From Cervus elaphus (Eukaryota; Chordata; Mammalia; Artiodactyla; Cervidae), in the NCBI RefSeq assembly GCF_910594005.1, contig NC_057828.1:10552235-10616234 (forward strand): 64,000 bases of DNA, in the 5' to 3' direction. Below the pieces are notes generated by a model, which was not told the DNA's origin, searched no databases, and saw only the letters and a list, made by a program, of their open reading frames with translations. The translations under genes were made by a program, and so were the position numbers. Shown here piece after piece: positions 1 to 10,276 of this stretch (position 1 is its first letter; every line of letters begins with the position of its first letter).

Positions 1-718
1 CTCTTGATGAAAGTGAAGGAGGAAAGGTAAAAAGTTGGCTTAAAGCTCAACATTCAGAAAACTAAGATCATGGCATCTGGTCCCATCACCTCATGGCAAA
101 TAGATGGGGAAACAGTGGAAATAGTGTCAAGACTTCATTTTTTTGGGCTCCAAAATCACTGCAGATGTTGACTGCAGCCATGAAATTAAGACGCTTACTC
201 CTTGAAAGGAAAGTTATGACCAACCTAGACAGCATATTAAAAAGCAGAGACATTACTTTGCCAACAAAGGTCTGTCTAGTCAAGGCTATGGTTTTTCCAG
301 TAGTCATGTATGGATGTGAGAGTTGGACTGTGAAGAAAGCTGAGTGCTAAAAAATTGATGCTTTTGAACTGTGGTGTTGGAGAAGACTCTTGAGAGTCCC
401 TTGGACTGCAAGGAGTTCCAACCAGTCCATCCTAAAGTTCAGTCCTGGATATTCATTATAAGGGCTGATGCTGAAGCTGAAACACCAATACTTTGGCCAC
501 CTCTTGTGAAGAGTTCACTCATTGGAAAAAACCCTGATGCTGGGAGGGATTGGGGGCAGGAGGAGAACGGGATGACAGAGGATGAGACGGCTGGATGGCA
601 TGACTGACTCCATGCACGTGAATTTGAGTAAACTTCGGCAGCTGGTGATGGACAGGGAGTCCTGGCGTGCTGAGATTCATGGGGTTGCAAAGAGTCAGAC
701 AGGACTGAGCGACTGAAC
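1..718 (+). mobile_element. BovB (RTE LINE) 3' part, cut by the window edge
   Basis: This is the C-terminal reverse-transcriptase region and 3' end of a BovB retrotransposon. Fragments of the RT tail are readable in shifting frames, including a stretch like SILKSRDITLPTKV and a YGCESWTVKKAE block, and the copy closes with the GAGCGACTGAACTGAACTG terminus typical of BovB. Several stops and frame changes make it inactive. The left end continues outside the window. The family identification is firm and no intact protein is encoded. Confidence 0.95.
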
Positions 719-860
719 TGAACTGTACTGTTTGAGCTCAGATGACTCCTCCTATCTTTCCTCCGGTTGCCCAGACTTTGGGGTTAACTTCTACTTCTGT
801 CAAAGGTAAGCACAACTTTTTTTTTTCCGTATGAATTGAAATCTACACTTTAGATAGAAT

Positions 861-2160
861 ATCTCTTCCTAGGATGGGGGTTTTGCTGCGGATGGATGGA
901 TGGACGGGGCCCCTCAGCTACACGTGGTGGGGCTGTGGCACGCTGGCCTGGGAGACTCTGGGGATAGAGGGAGCTGGCCGGCGTCACAGGCATTGCGAGA
1001 CCAGCCTCCTGTGTGTGGTGGTGGGACCCTCATTTTCCTGGAGGCCGGCCATGACTCGGTCTTTCTGGTCACGAGACGGCACACGTGCCCCTGTCCCCCT
1101 GCCCTCCCTGTGCGGGCTTGTTGCCTTTCTCTGTCACTGCCGGCTTTCCCCCTCCCGGCCTGCCCCACACAGGTGACCGCCCAGCACCCCCTTCCCCTGG
1201 TTAGGACCTAACCAGCCTCACCTCATGTGGGTGTTGTTCCCTGGCCTCCGTGGCTGGTGGCATCCCCGGGCAGAGAAGTGCCCTCAGTCCCTGAGGGGTG
1301 AAGCTGGGCACAGCAGGTTGCATGTGAGGGCCGTGGAGGTGCCGGTATATGGCGGGAGAGCCTTCTCCCTGACCAGCTGTTGGGGCACTGGGTGTTGACG
1401 GTGGTGGGTGCAAGCCGCGACATGGGGTCCCCATGGGCTCAGGACGGGCAGTATCCGTCCTGGGAGGCATGGGACTGCTCCTATAATGGAGGCTTCCATT
1501 GGTGAGAGCCCGTGGTGTGACCCGGAAGCACTCCTGGTCATTTGGAATGGCTTCCGGGCCGCGAGCGACAGCGAGGGCCACCTGCTGGCCACAGAACCAC
1601 CTGCACTGCCACGTCCTTGCAACATGGGCCTACATGGCCACGCTCCGTCGGTGCCTCGTCCGTCCCATCTGCTGATCCCCAGGGCTGCGCCCTGGTGTGT
1701 CTCACTTTGCCGGGCCAACCTTGGCCCCGCTCCCTTGCCCTTTGCCACCTTCTGTCCACTGACGTTGTCACGTGCTGGACCAGGAGGAGCATACGTGCCC
1801 CCGGCGTTCTCCCGCTGAAGTGCATTTGCCTGAGCCGCAGTCCCCGGCTGGCTGCCGTGCGTGTATGCCCGGCCGCCCGGGGGGTGGAAGCGAGGGTGCC
1901 ACTGCTGTCCCAGATGTGCCCGGCTGGTGTCCTTGGCCCCACGTCTGAGCCCGCCGGGCCCTCTACAGGGGTCTCCCCATCAGAACTTCAGAGCAGAACG
2001 CTGAGTCCCTCGTGGACGGAGCATGGGGGATCATTCGGCCTCGCTGCAGGCAGAGTGGGTCGGCCGGCCCAGGATGATCACCCTCCCCCTTTCTCACCTC
2101 GTGGGGTTTCACTGCCACTGCCCTTCACCCAACACCCAGCACGCCAGGCGCCCTGTGCTC
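861..2160. other. GC-rich block without a recognisable gene
   Basis: About 1.3 kb is much richer in G and C than the flanking DNA and lacks the SINE/LINE motifs that fill the neighbourhood. Open frames of 100-233 codons occur on both strands at once, which is what high GC alone produces. Codon order looks random, the longest plus frame runs on into the next SINE, and I recognise no protein. It could be a transposed or duplicated piece of GC-rich DNA or an old gene fragment. Its right edge coincides with the Bov-tA that separates it from the retroviral remnant. Confidence 0.6.
1427..1475. repeat. inverted repeat (hairpin) in the GC-rich block
   Basis: An inner perfect 8-bp stem (CAGGACGG with CCGTCCTG, 7-base loop) is flanked by an outer stem (GTCCCCATG against CATGGGAC, one bulged C). 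An internal loop of 4-5 bases separates them. No function can be inferred. Confidence 0.6.
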
Positions 2161-2162
2161 AC

Positions 2163-2398
2163 TTGGGATTCCCAGGTGGTGCAGTAGTGAAGAATCAGCC
2201 TGCTAATGCAGGCAGTTGCAAAAGATGCAAGTTTGATCCCTGAGTGGGAGAGATCCCGCGGAGGAGGAAATGGCAACCCCCTCATGTACTCTTGCCTGGA
2301 AAATCCCTTGGACAGAGGAGCCTGGTGGGCTGCCTGCAGTCCATGGGGTTGTAGTCAGAGAGGCAGACGCAACTGAGCACATGCACATATACACATGA
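2163..2398 (+). mobile_element. Bov-tA SINE
   Basis: It starts with the tRNA-like head (GGGATTCCCAGGTGGTGCAG) and carries a B-box-like stretch around GTTTGATCCCTGAG. It ends with the BovB-derived tail CCATGGGGTTG followed by a short A-rich run. It lies exactly at the junction between the GC-rich block and the retroviral fragment. Confidence 0.9.
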
Positions 2399-3180
2399 AA
2401 AAAAAAGAATAGAATCCCAGTTACAAGTCAACTGTTGTGTAAAGAATTTTGTAACTGGCTTTCCAGAAATGCCACGTTTAGTAGCTGACTTAGGAGGAGG
2501 AGGACCCAGATTACACAGGAGGGTTGAGAAAGTGCCTCCTGTATCAAGTAGGAATTTCACAGGATGGCCTCCTCCAGTTAAGAGTCCCTTGAGGCTCCTG
2601 TGTGGGGCTGAGGACAGGAGCCACTGTGTGAAGCCCTGGGCCCTTGTCAATCTTGATCTTGGATCTGAGTTTCTGACCCCTGAAACCTACATCCCTGGGG
2701 ATGTTACTCTTCCAGTGATCTCCCTTGCAAGTGGGGCAAGGCCTTGGTGGTGGCCTCTGCTTGCCTTGGGGGCATTGTCCCTTAAAGTTTCCATCCTTAC
2801 AACAGAAACAGACTCCAGGTTTTTGCTTGTGTCCTCCCACATTTGTAGCCCTAAAGTTAACTCCCTGTAGGGCCATAATGAGAGCTTTGGCCTTTCTCTT
2901 ATCGCTATTCTCTTTTTCCTTAGGTTCATCCTGATTTCGATTTAAGAATACTGATGTGGCAGCTCTTACCAGTATAGGGTAAGGAAATTAGAGGAGGTGA
3001 GGTTCGGAAAAAGAAGGAGACCGGCACTTTACGGAACAGATTCACCTTTAGTGAGGCAAGAAGGGGAAGCAGTCGGATTAGTGAGCTGCTGCACTAACCC
3101 AAGAAAAGAGTAAGTATACATAGGCATATATGTGGATATCTACTGTGAAGGGGGCCTGTTCTTCTCTAAGGTTGTCTGGA

Positions 3181-3397
3181 GTGAGTGAAGTCGCTCAGTC
3201 ATGTCCAACACCTTGTGACCGCGTGGACTGTAGCCCTACCAGGCTCCTCCGTCCATGGGATTTTCCAGGCAAGAATACTGGAGTGGGTTGCCACTTCCTT
3301 CTGCAGGAGATCTTCCCGACTCACGGATTGGACCCGGGTCTCCTGCATTGTTGGCAGACGCTGTACTGTCTGAGCTGCAAGGAAGCCAGGGAAGTGT
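3181..3397 (-). mobile_element. Bov-tA SINE in the retroviral gag remnant
   Basis: The reverse-oriented BovB tail (GTCGCTCAGTCATGTCC) leads to the tRNA-like head at the right end. Imperfect flanking direct repeats (GTCTGGAGT on the left, GTTTGGAGT on the right) look like a target-site duplication. Confidence 0.88.
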
Positions 3398-3823
3398 TTG
3401 GAGTAGTTATCTCCTAAATGGCTGGGGCAAGGAATTCTGGAGACCAGCTGGGACCAGCTGGGAGCTGGATGTGATCAACTTTAATGTCCATTTTTTTCTT
3501 CGGGTCAGAGTTCTTTGTTTTGCATAGAATGGTGGGGAGGACCTGGAAGGGAGTTTTAACTCCAGGATATTTTGAGCAGTATTACTTTCCTTCAGTGAGG
3601 CCCTCTAAATCTATATGGGGGCCAAAGGCCAGTTTGGGGAGTTTCCTCTGAATACCTGGAACCGACTGAGTAATAAACTTGTCTTTCAGGATAAGTTTGG
3701 GGCATCTAGGTCCAAATTAGTGTGATTTCTCAGTGCATCCCCGAGCCTTTCCAGAAAAGCTATGTGAATTTTCTCCTTTTCCATGAGTAATTCCAGATAG
3801 TTTGGCATAGTCTAAGGGCTTAG

Positions 3824-4327
3824 ATAGCATATTAAAAAGCAGAGACATTACTTTGCCAACAAAGGTCTATCTGATCAAGGCTATGGTTTTTCCAGTGGTC
3901 ATGTATGGATGTGAGAGTTGGACCATGAAGAAAGCTGAGCGCCGAAAAATTGATGCTTTTGAATTGTGGTGTTGGAGAAGACTCTTTTGAGTCCCTTGGA
4001 CTCAAGGAGATCCAACCAGTCCATCCTGAAAGAGATAAGTCCTGGGTGTTCATTGGAAGGACTGATGCTGAAGCTGAAACTCCAATACTTTGGCCACCTC
4101 ATGGGATGAGTTGACTCCCTGGAAAAGACCCTGATGCTGGGAGGGATTGGGGGCAGGAGGAGAAGGGGACAACAGAGGATGAGATGGCTGGATGGCATCA
4201 CCGACTCGATGCACATGAGTTTGAATAAATTCCAGGAGTTTGTGATGGACAGGGAGGCCTGGCGTGCTGCGATTCATGGGATCACAGAGTCGAACTCGAC
4301 TGAGCGACTGAGCTGAACTGAACTGAG
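3824..4327 (+). mobile_element. BovB 3' fragment inserted in retroviral gag, with target duplication
   Basis: A 5'-truncated BovB begins at ATAGCATATTAAAAAGCAG and ends with repeated CTGAACTGAACTGA. It is bracketed by the 8-bp direct repeat GGGCTTAG (3816-3823 and 4328-4335), which fixes both ends and shows it inserted after the retrovirus. Open frames exist on both strands, but the RT tail has frame changes. Confidence 0.93.
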
Positions 4328-5256
4328 GGGCTTAGCTTATGATTTTCTTAAGCCTTCCTTAATGAAAGTGATAAAGTGAACTCTCTTCCGGTCATCACTG
4401 TCTTTGTCATGTGCCCAATTAGGATCGGCTATGGGTACTGCCTGGAGCCCTGTAGGTAACCAGGCTGATTCACTGTCAACTCTCCCCTGCATGCTAGTAG
4501 CATACCATTCATCTTCCCATCTCTGGGCATTTTTAATTACTACTTCTTTCATTGTCAGTAAGGGTGCTAATCAGGATTAGCATGATATCTTTCCATGCCA
4601 TGTCAAAGATTGATTTAGACCCTGGAAAACACTTATATAATTGTCAGGATCTTCAGTAAAGCTTTCTAGGTCTAATTTAATTTGCCTTAAATCTCAGAGG
4701 GGGAAAGGAACATGAACTCCTGTGGCTCCCAAGTCCCCATTAGGAGCTTCTTGTAATGGAAGGAGGGAAGGATATAGCCTGGAGATCACCAGTGTTGGGT
4801 TAGGAGCCACTGAGGTAGGAGTTGCTGCTGGTGCCCAAGGCATTACCAGAGATTGTGGAGGCTCCTGTGGGCTAGGTTTGGGCAGCTCTGGTTAAGGGTG
4901 ACAGTTTGGGCCTGAGGACTTGGAGGAAGTTATAGGCAGCATAGAAGTAGCAAGCCCACAACTCCTGGATAAGAGGGTTTTCTCTCTCAAGACAAAACCT
5001 GTATATATGGCACTTCTGACCATTTTCCTTCTTGACTGCAAAATAGGTCTAGTTGGAGGATGGTATTATAATCAAATGAGCCCTCAGCGGGCCATTTTTC
5101 ACCATCAGATAGATCCTATTGAGGCTATGCCTTGGTGCAGAAAAAGATCATACTCTTCTTTACCAAGGTCTAAGGGTTAAACTTCTAGTTCTTCAGTATA
5201 CTTGCCAAAGGCATCTGCTTTGAGCTGGGTGTAGAGCACAAAGAGGTTGCTCCCAT

Positions 5257-5895
5257 CTGAAAGACAGAAGATCAGTGTCCAGCACTCTTTGTCTTTTCTC
5301 CAGTTCTTCTGATAGAGGGTGTCCACACCTTGCACAGTGGGAGCAAAGAAACACCAATAAAGTATGCTTCCCTCAAGTTTGGAGTGCACCTGGTCTTGAC
5401 CACCATTATCCGGTTACCCTGGACTGTTGTCCTCTTCCTGTGTCTATCTTCCTTTCCACCTAGAGATAGATATAGAGTGAGAGCCTAGGTCGGTGGACTT
5501 GCTGTGCTCTTGAACATTGGGTGTGCCTGAACTGGAGTTCCCCTAAAGCAAGCTATGTAGTGCACAAGGTTAGTAGTATTTACACACACACCAAAATGAT
5601 CCTACCTTACGGGAAAAATCTCATAACCTCTAAATGTTAGGAAAGAGAAATGGTAGATGTCCTGCGGTTCTCACTGAGGCAGCAGCCTAGCAGAGATTTT
5701 GCTCAGCACCCCCGTCAATCTGCTGGCTAATACCGAGACCTGAGGCCACTGTCTACTGACTCTGTCTGCCTTTGGAACTCGTGCAGGCTCGTGAAACAGA
5801 GTGGCTCAAGAGACCACGCAGCTAGATTGGGTAACGAGAAGTGAATGACAGAGTTGAGAGTGAGTGTCTGTGCTTGCCTTGAGTAGGTATTCAGG
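5257..5895 (-). other. retroviral 5' leader between primer site and gag
   Basis: About 640 bases between the primer-binding site and the Met-Gly gag start, read on the minus strand. A pyrimidine tract ending TTTCAG directly precedes the gag ATG and resembles a splice acceptor. No other coding or RNA feature was recognised. Confidence 0.55.
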
Positions 5896-5914
5896 ATTTC
5901 CAGACCAGTCCCCA
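5896..5914 (-). promoter_or_regulatory. probable tRNA-Pro-type primer-binding site
   Basis: On the minus strand this reads TGGGGACTGGTCTGGAAAT. It agrees at most positions with the site complementary to the 3' end of tRNA-Pro used by many class I elements, with about four differences. It lies just inside the LTR end (a CA followed by TCTT), the position expected of a primer-binding site. Confidence 0.65.
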
Positions 5915-5919
5915 AAAGA

Positions 5920-6460
5920 TGAGACAGGAATCCGAGTTCTTGTCCATGCAGCCAAAGAATGGAATTCATGAACATGCAAACACTCATGGTAGTAACTGCA
6001 TAAGATTTATTAAAGAGGAAGAAAATGCAAAACTCTCAGCATAGACACTCAGTATAGAGAGGGGGTAAAGAGTCACCCCAAGGTGGTTTTGATACCCTTC
6101 CTTCAAATCACATTATTTCTAAACATTGAATTTAAAGGTCAAGATACTTAACATCATCTTTATGACTTCTTTTGATCCTTGGATTAAGTCACTGCTCTTC
6201 TTCATGCCCTCTGTCCACTTTACAATGGGCCAGATGCATGGGCTTAAGATTAATGATCACCAGTTGTTTTTCCCTCAAGTGTATGGAACAGAGTTTAATT
6301 GCTGCTCTTCTCTGGATCTGAGTGCTGATAATTTTTCAGAATAAAGACACATTCCAGGAATTTAGGACAATGGAGCAGGATGTTTCCTGAAAACAAGACT
6401 GAGGTTTCAGAGTTATACACTGACTGCCTAGTAATTTCTACTGCAGCACCACTGTCATGG
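5920..6460 (-). mobile_element. 5' LTR of the retroviral remnant
   Basis: Minus-strand long terminal repeat. U5 ends with ACTCGGATTCCTGTCTCA just before the primer site, and a polyadenylation signal AATAAA lies at 6006-6011 about 90 bases upstream. The outer (U3) boundary is approximate: a TG-starting candidate is at about 6458, giving a length near 540 bp. No second LTR was seen, because the downstream half of the provirus is missing. Confidence 0.6.
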
Positions 6461-6514
6461 CAGAAAGCAAAAAGGAACTAAAGGTGAAAGAAGAGAGTAA
6501 AAAAGAAAAAAATA

Positions 6515-7105
6515 CCAGCTTAAAACTCTTAAAATCTTAAATTATCTTAAAATTAAGATAATGGCATCCAATATTATCATTAAAATAATGACAAACCTAG
6601 ACAGCATATTAAAGCAAAGACATTACTTTACCAACAAAGGTCCGTCTTGTCAAGGCTATAGTTTTCCCAGTGGTCATGTATGGATGTGAGAGTTGGACTA
6701 TAAGGAAAGCTGAGCACCAAAGAACTGATGCTTTTGAACTGTGGTGTTGGAGAAGACTCTTGAGAGTCCCTTGGACTGCAAGGAGATCCAATCAGTCCAT
6801 CATAAAGGAAATCAGTCCTGAATATTCATTGGAAGGACTGATGGTGTAGCTGAAATTCCAGTTCTTTGGCCACCTGATGGGAAGAGCTGACTCATTTGAA
6901 AAGACCCTGGTGCTGGGAAAGATTGAGGGCGGGAGGAGAAGGAATGGACTGAGGATGAGATGGCTGGGTGGCATCACTCACTCAATGAGCATGAGTTTGA
7001 GTAAACTCTGGGAGTTGGTGATGGACAGGGAGGCCTGGTGTGCTGCAGTCCATGGGGTAGCAAAGAGCTGGACATGACTGAGTGACTAAACTGAACTGAA
7101 CTGAA
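6515..7105 (+). mobile_element. BovB 3' fragment
   Basis: A degenerate start (AAATTAAGATAATGGCATCC) is followed by a clear RT tail from GACAAACCTAGACAGCATAT to the ACTGAACTGAACTGAA end. Part of the region between the first 75 bases and the rest of the RT tail appears to be missing. It abuts the next BovB copy directly. Confidence 0.9.
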
Positions 7106-7708
7106 TGGCATCCATTCCCATCACTCCATGACAAATAGATGGAGAAACAATGGAAACAATGAGACTTTATTTTGGAGGGCTCCAAAATGACTACAGACAG
7201 TGACTGCAGCCATGAAATTAAGATACTTGCTCCTTGAAAGAAAAGCTTTGACAAACCTAGACAGTATATTAAAAAGCAGAGACATCACTTTACCAAACAC
7301 GGTCCACAGAGTGAAGGCTGTGGTTTTCCAGTAGTCATGTGTGGATGGGAGAGTTCTACCATAAAGAAGGCTGAGCCCCAAAGAGTTAATGTTTGAACTG
7401 TGGTGTTGGAGAAGACTCTTGAGAGTCCCTTGAACAGCAAGGAGATCAAACCAGTCAATCAACTCTGAATATTCATTGGAAGGACTGATGCTGAAGCTGC
7501 AGCTCCAATACTTTGGCCACCTAATGCAAAGAACTGACTCACTGGAAAATACCCTGATGCTGGGACAGATTGAAGGCAGAAAGTGTGGACAGAGGATGAG
7601 GTGGTTGGATGGAATCACCGAGGTAATGGACACGGGTGATGAATAGAAAGCCTTTGCTACAGTCCATAGGGTCTCAAAGAGTTGGACATCACTGAGCAAC
7701 TGAACTCT
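7106..7708 (+). mobile_element. second BovB 3' fragment, in tandem
   Basis: It begins immediately at the 3' terminus of the previous copy (ATGGCATCCATTCCCATC) and ends with CTGAGCAACTGAACTC. It is more diverged than the first copy, and small deletions break every frame. Confidence 0.9.
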
Positions 7709-7756
7709 AGGTCTTGTCCCATCCAGTTTAGACTTTTTACATTTATTCATAATCAC

Positions 7757-7952
7757 TGTGTGGTGTCCAACTCTTTGCAAACCCCGTGGACTGCAGCCCA
7801 TCAGGCTCTTCCATCCATGGACTTCTCCAGGGAAGAATACTGGAGTGGGTAGCCATTCATTTTTCCAGGGGTTCTATTCAACCCAGGGATGGGACATGGG
7901 TCTCCCACATTGCAGGCAGATTCTTTACTGTCTGAGACACTAGGGAAGCCCA
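7757..7952 (-). mobile_element. Bov-tA SINE
   Basis: Reverse-oriented copy: BovB-like tail (TGTCCAACTCTTTGC) on the left, and the reversed tRNA-like head (CTGTCTGAGACACTAGGGAA) on the right. Confidence 0.9.
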
Positions 7953-9125
7953 ATCTAAGATTAAGAAAGTCAATGTCTATACTTTTTCATCTATTCCCCA
8001 TCTTCTTTGGGTTACAATGTGGCATAATTTCCCTTATGATGAGTTTTTTTTTTTTCCCAGTCCAACCTCTTATCTAAGCCTTAATTAACTGAAGAATCAT
8101 ATAGAAGAAAAAATTACTATTTGTATTTTGCAAGGTTAGTCCTTTAAAGCCATCACATTTTGTTTCTTCAAAATCCTTGGCCATGAACAACCAGTATATT
8201 TGAAGCCAGGGGTTGAATGAAACATAATTTGAGGTGAGGAAGTATATAAGTAGAACACATTAATTCACTATTTCTTATATCATAATTATTTATCTACTCA
8301 CACCAATATTAATCCTCCCTTAGATTGTGAAACTGCCTTGTGATTCGAATGGGAAGGAAGGCAGATGGCATAAATTCCAGCAAGGTTGAACTGTTTCCAG
8401 GTCTTAAGTTTAAGTGCAGACTTAAGAGCAGCATATTGGTACTTTCAGCCAAAATTTCCACTTGCCATCACATTTGTGGTAAAGAGACCAATAGCTTTAA
8501 AATTATTGAATTAGAAAATGTGTTTTCCATGATCATAACTAATATATAGTGAAATATAGATCCTGGTTAAGGAGCTAAATTATTTTAATGGATTTTAGTG
8601 ACAATGTCTACTTCTTACAAGTTTAAACTAAGAAATGGGAAAGATGTTGTTTTTTCAACAAACATATCTGTACTTCAGTAACATCATTTCTAATTCTGAC
8701 CATTGATTGCTATGTTTATTTTCATTTTTATTAGGAAATTGTTCTTTATAATCCTTATCAAGATTATATTTTCTTAAATCATCACATTTTATACTAATAT
8801 GTCCCTAAAATGAAATGTTGAATAATGAATCGAATCTTTAATATCACCATAGGTTTTGAGTATGTGTTAAATTTAAATATACTTTATGGAAATTTTAATA
8901 TGAATAGATTATAATGAATCATGCTAAAATCAACACTGCATTATATAATTTTAAATTATACCCTATCATATTTATTCACCTTTATTCTTTTGTGATATAA
9001 ACTCCCCAGCTGATTTTAAACTAAACATTAAGGAACATATTTGCAGTTTTGCAGTATAATCATGCATATAATTTTAGTACACATTTCAACCATTTATAAA
9101 TGTTTATAAAAATGCACATTTCCAT
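7953..9125. other. AT-rich DNA, no gene seen
   Basis: Low-complexity AT-rich sequence with only short, random-looking open frames (the longest is 69 codons, at 8340-8549). No repeat family was recognised with confidence. Confidence 0.6.
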
Positions 9126-9744
9126 TTCTGATGTTACAGGCTTTTACCTGCTTGAGAGTAAAAGAATATGTATTTTTTAAATTTGCCAACTGAAGGTGTG
9201 TCCCCTGGTGGGTGGCCAATGATGTTATTGATGAATGAACATTTCACAAACCTTGTTAATAGGAAAATGGGGAGCTGGAACCCACACTCCCACCACCGTA
9301 AGGAGGGGTCCCGCCCACCATGGGCTGTCAACAGAGACTGCGTGGAGAGCCCAGACACTACCTCCACCTGGCAGGGACAGAGCAGGGATCTCAACAGAGA
9401 GCTGGGGATGGAAATCGCGAAGAGCTGGGAGCCCTGCTCTCACCTTCAGAACAAAAGATCAGATCCAGCACCGAAGCAGATCAAAACTCAGACCAGAGGA
9501 AATGATGGGAAACTATCTATGTTCAGCTGAGGCAAACAGGTGTTTTCTCAGAATGACATCCCGGCCAGGAACTTTAAAAATAACATTGACAGACCTGCCT
9601 ACAGAGAGAGAAAATTTAAATCTATAAGGAGAAATTAACAAAGTTAAACGCTATGAGAGAGACTCGTCTTCGGACATTAAGGCCCAACTAGTTAACGCAC
9701 ATGAGGAATCATAGGATCTTCCAGATCCTCAAATCCAAAACACC
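9126..9744. other. unassigned medium-GC segment next to the CpG island
   Basis: The composition rises compared with the AT-rich DNA on the left. Three overlapping plus-strand frames (120, 130 and 61 codons) have no recognisable domain, and frame overlap argues against real coding. A T15 tract ending in CAG (9745-9762) forms a strong splice-acceptor-like motif on the plus strand at its right edge. On the minus strand the same tract reads as a poly(A) run following GC-rich DNA. Its origin is unknown. Confidence 0.4.
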
Positions 9745-9799
9745 TTTTTTTTTTTTTTTCAGTTCTTGTCTCCTCAACCTGAGGGAAAATTAGTAACCA

Positions 9800-10210
9800 A
9801 AATGCCCCCATCCCCACCCCGCCGCCTCCCGGGGCGCAGGCTCTCTCTCCCCCAAACTCAGCCGCGGCCGGAGCCCGGGACGGACACCGCAGCCCCCGGC
9901 CCCGCGGCCCCCCGAGCTCCCGGACGCGCCCTCGCGGCGCCCCGTCCCCGAAAGCCGCACCTCGGGGCCCCCAAGGAGCCGCGCCACCCGACCCGGGCCG
10001 GCCGCCGCGCTCCGCCCTCAGGCCGCGGGCTGCCTCCGCCGCCCCGGGCGCTCCCGGCCCACACCCCGCGCCCCCGGGCCCGGGCCTCGGGCTGCGGCGT
10101 CTCCAGGCCCCGGCCGCCGCCGGGACCGCTCGGTCCCCGGACGCTCTCCTGAGTTGAGGCCGTTGCTGCCCCGCCGCGTGGGACAGGAGGGCGGCCGGCC
10201 AGGGCGACAG
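9800..10210. promoter_or_regulatory. CpG island
   Basis: About 400 bases are strongly GC-rich and dense in intact CpG (for example GCCGCGGCCGG, GACGCGCCCTCGCGGCGCC). The surrounding region is otherwise CpG-poor and AT-rich. Retained CpGs imply a germline-unmethylated state or recent arrival. Such islands usually mark promoters, but no TATA box, recognised first exon or host gene is visible. Arg/Pro/Gly-rich open frames on both strands are a by-product of composition. Either an orphan promoter of a non-coding transcript or a retroposed GC-rich 5' exon (minus strand, ending in the poly(A)-like run at 9745-9759) would fit. Confidence 0.7.
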
Positions 10211-10276
10211 AGCTCCTGTCTTCAAGAACGGTTAAATGCTCTCAGATATAATTTTGCATGAAAGTGTTAAAACAAT

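Larger units (their letters stand above)
2408..5256 (-). pseudogene. endogenous retrovirus gag and protease remnant (class I-like)
   Basis: Minus-strand remains of a retroviral gag followed by the start of the protease. The gag frame opens with Met-Gly (a myristoylation-type start) at 5256, but in-frame stops follow after about 25 codons. Matrix-like residues (GEKWPAEGSFDYNTILQLD) lie near 5050-5100. A proline-rich linker follows, then capsid-like segments with a DLRQIKLDL motif and a DPNW at about 4415-4426. The nucleocapsid has two degenerate Cys/His knuckles near 2700-2830: the first has lost its His, and the second, CPTCKGDHWKSNIP, has Ile where the last Cys is expected. The protease DTG is at about 2537-2545. 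A BovB interrupts the capsid region and a Bov-tA sits between capsid and nucleocapsid. Pol and env are absent. Stops and frame changes throughout make it non-functional. The class I call rests on the two-knuckle layout, the DPNW region and the tRNA-Pro-like primer site. Confidence 0.8.

Noticed and set aside
1284..2243. Frames of 126-233 codons on both strands in the GC-rich block
   Set aside because: They overlap antisense to each other, have no recognised domain, and the longest plus frame runs on into the Bov-tA.
2163..2398. tRNA gene suggested by the A/B-box-like head of Bov-tA copies
   Set aside because: The head is a diverged tRNA-Glu-like SINE promoter fused to a BovB tail, repeated in all copies. 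No cloverleaf with an anticodon arm can be supported.
2690..2876. Host zinc-knuckle (CCHC) protein
   Set aside because: The context of gag start, capsid motifs, protease DTG, primer site and LTR in order identifies it as a retroviral nucleocapsid remnant.
9692..10225. 177-codon minus-strand frame and 128-codon plus-strand frame across the CpG island
   Set aside because: Both strands are open in several frames because stop codons are rare in GC-rich DNA. The products are Ala/Gly/Pro/Arg-rich without domains, and the minus frame runs through the poly(A)-like tract.
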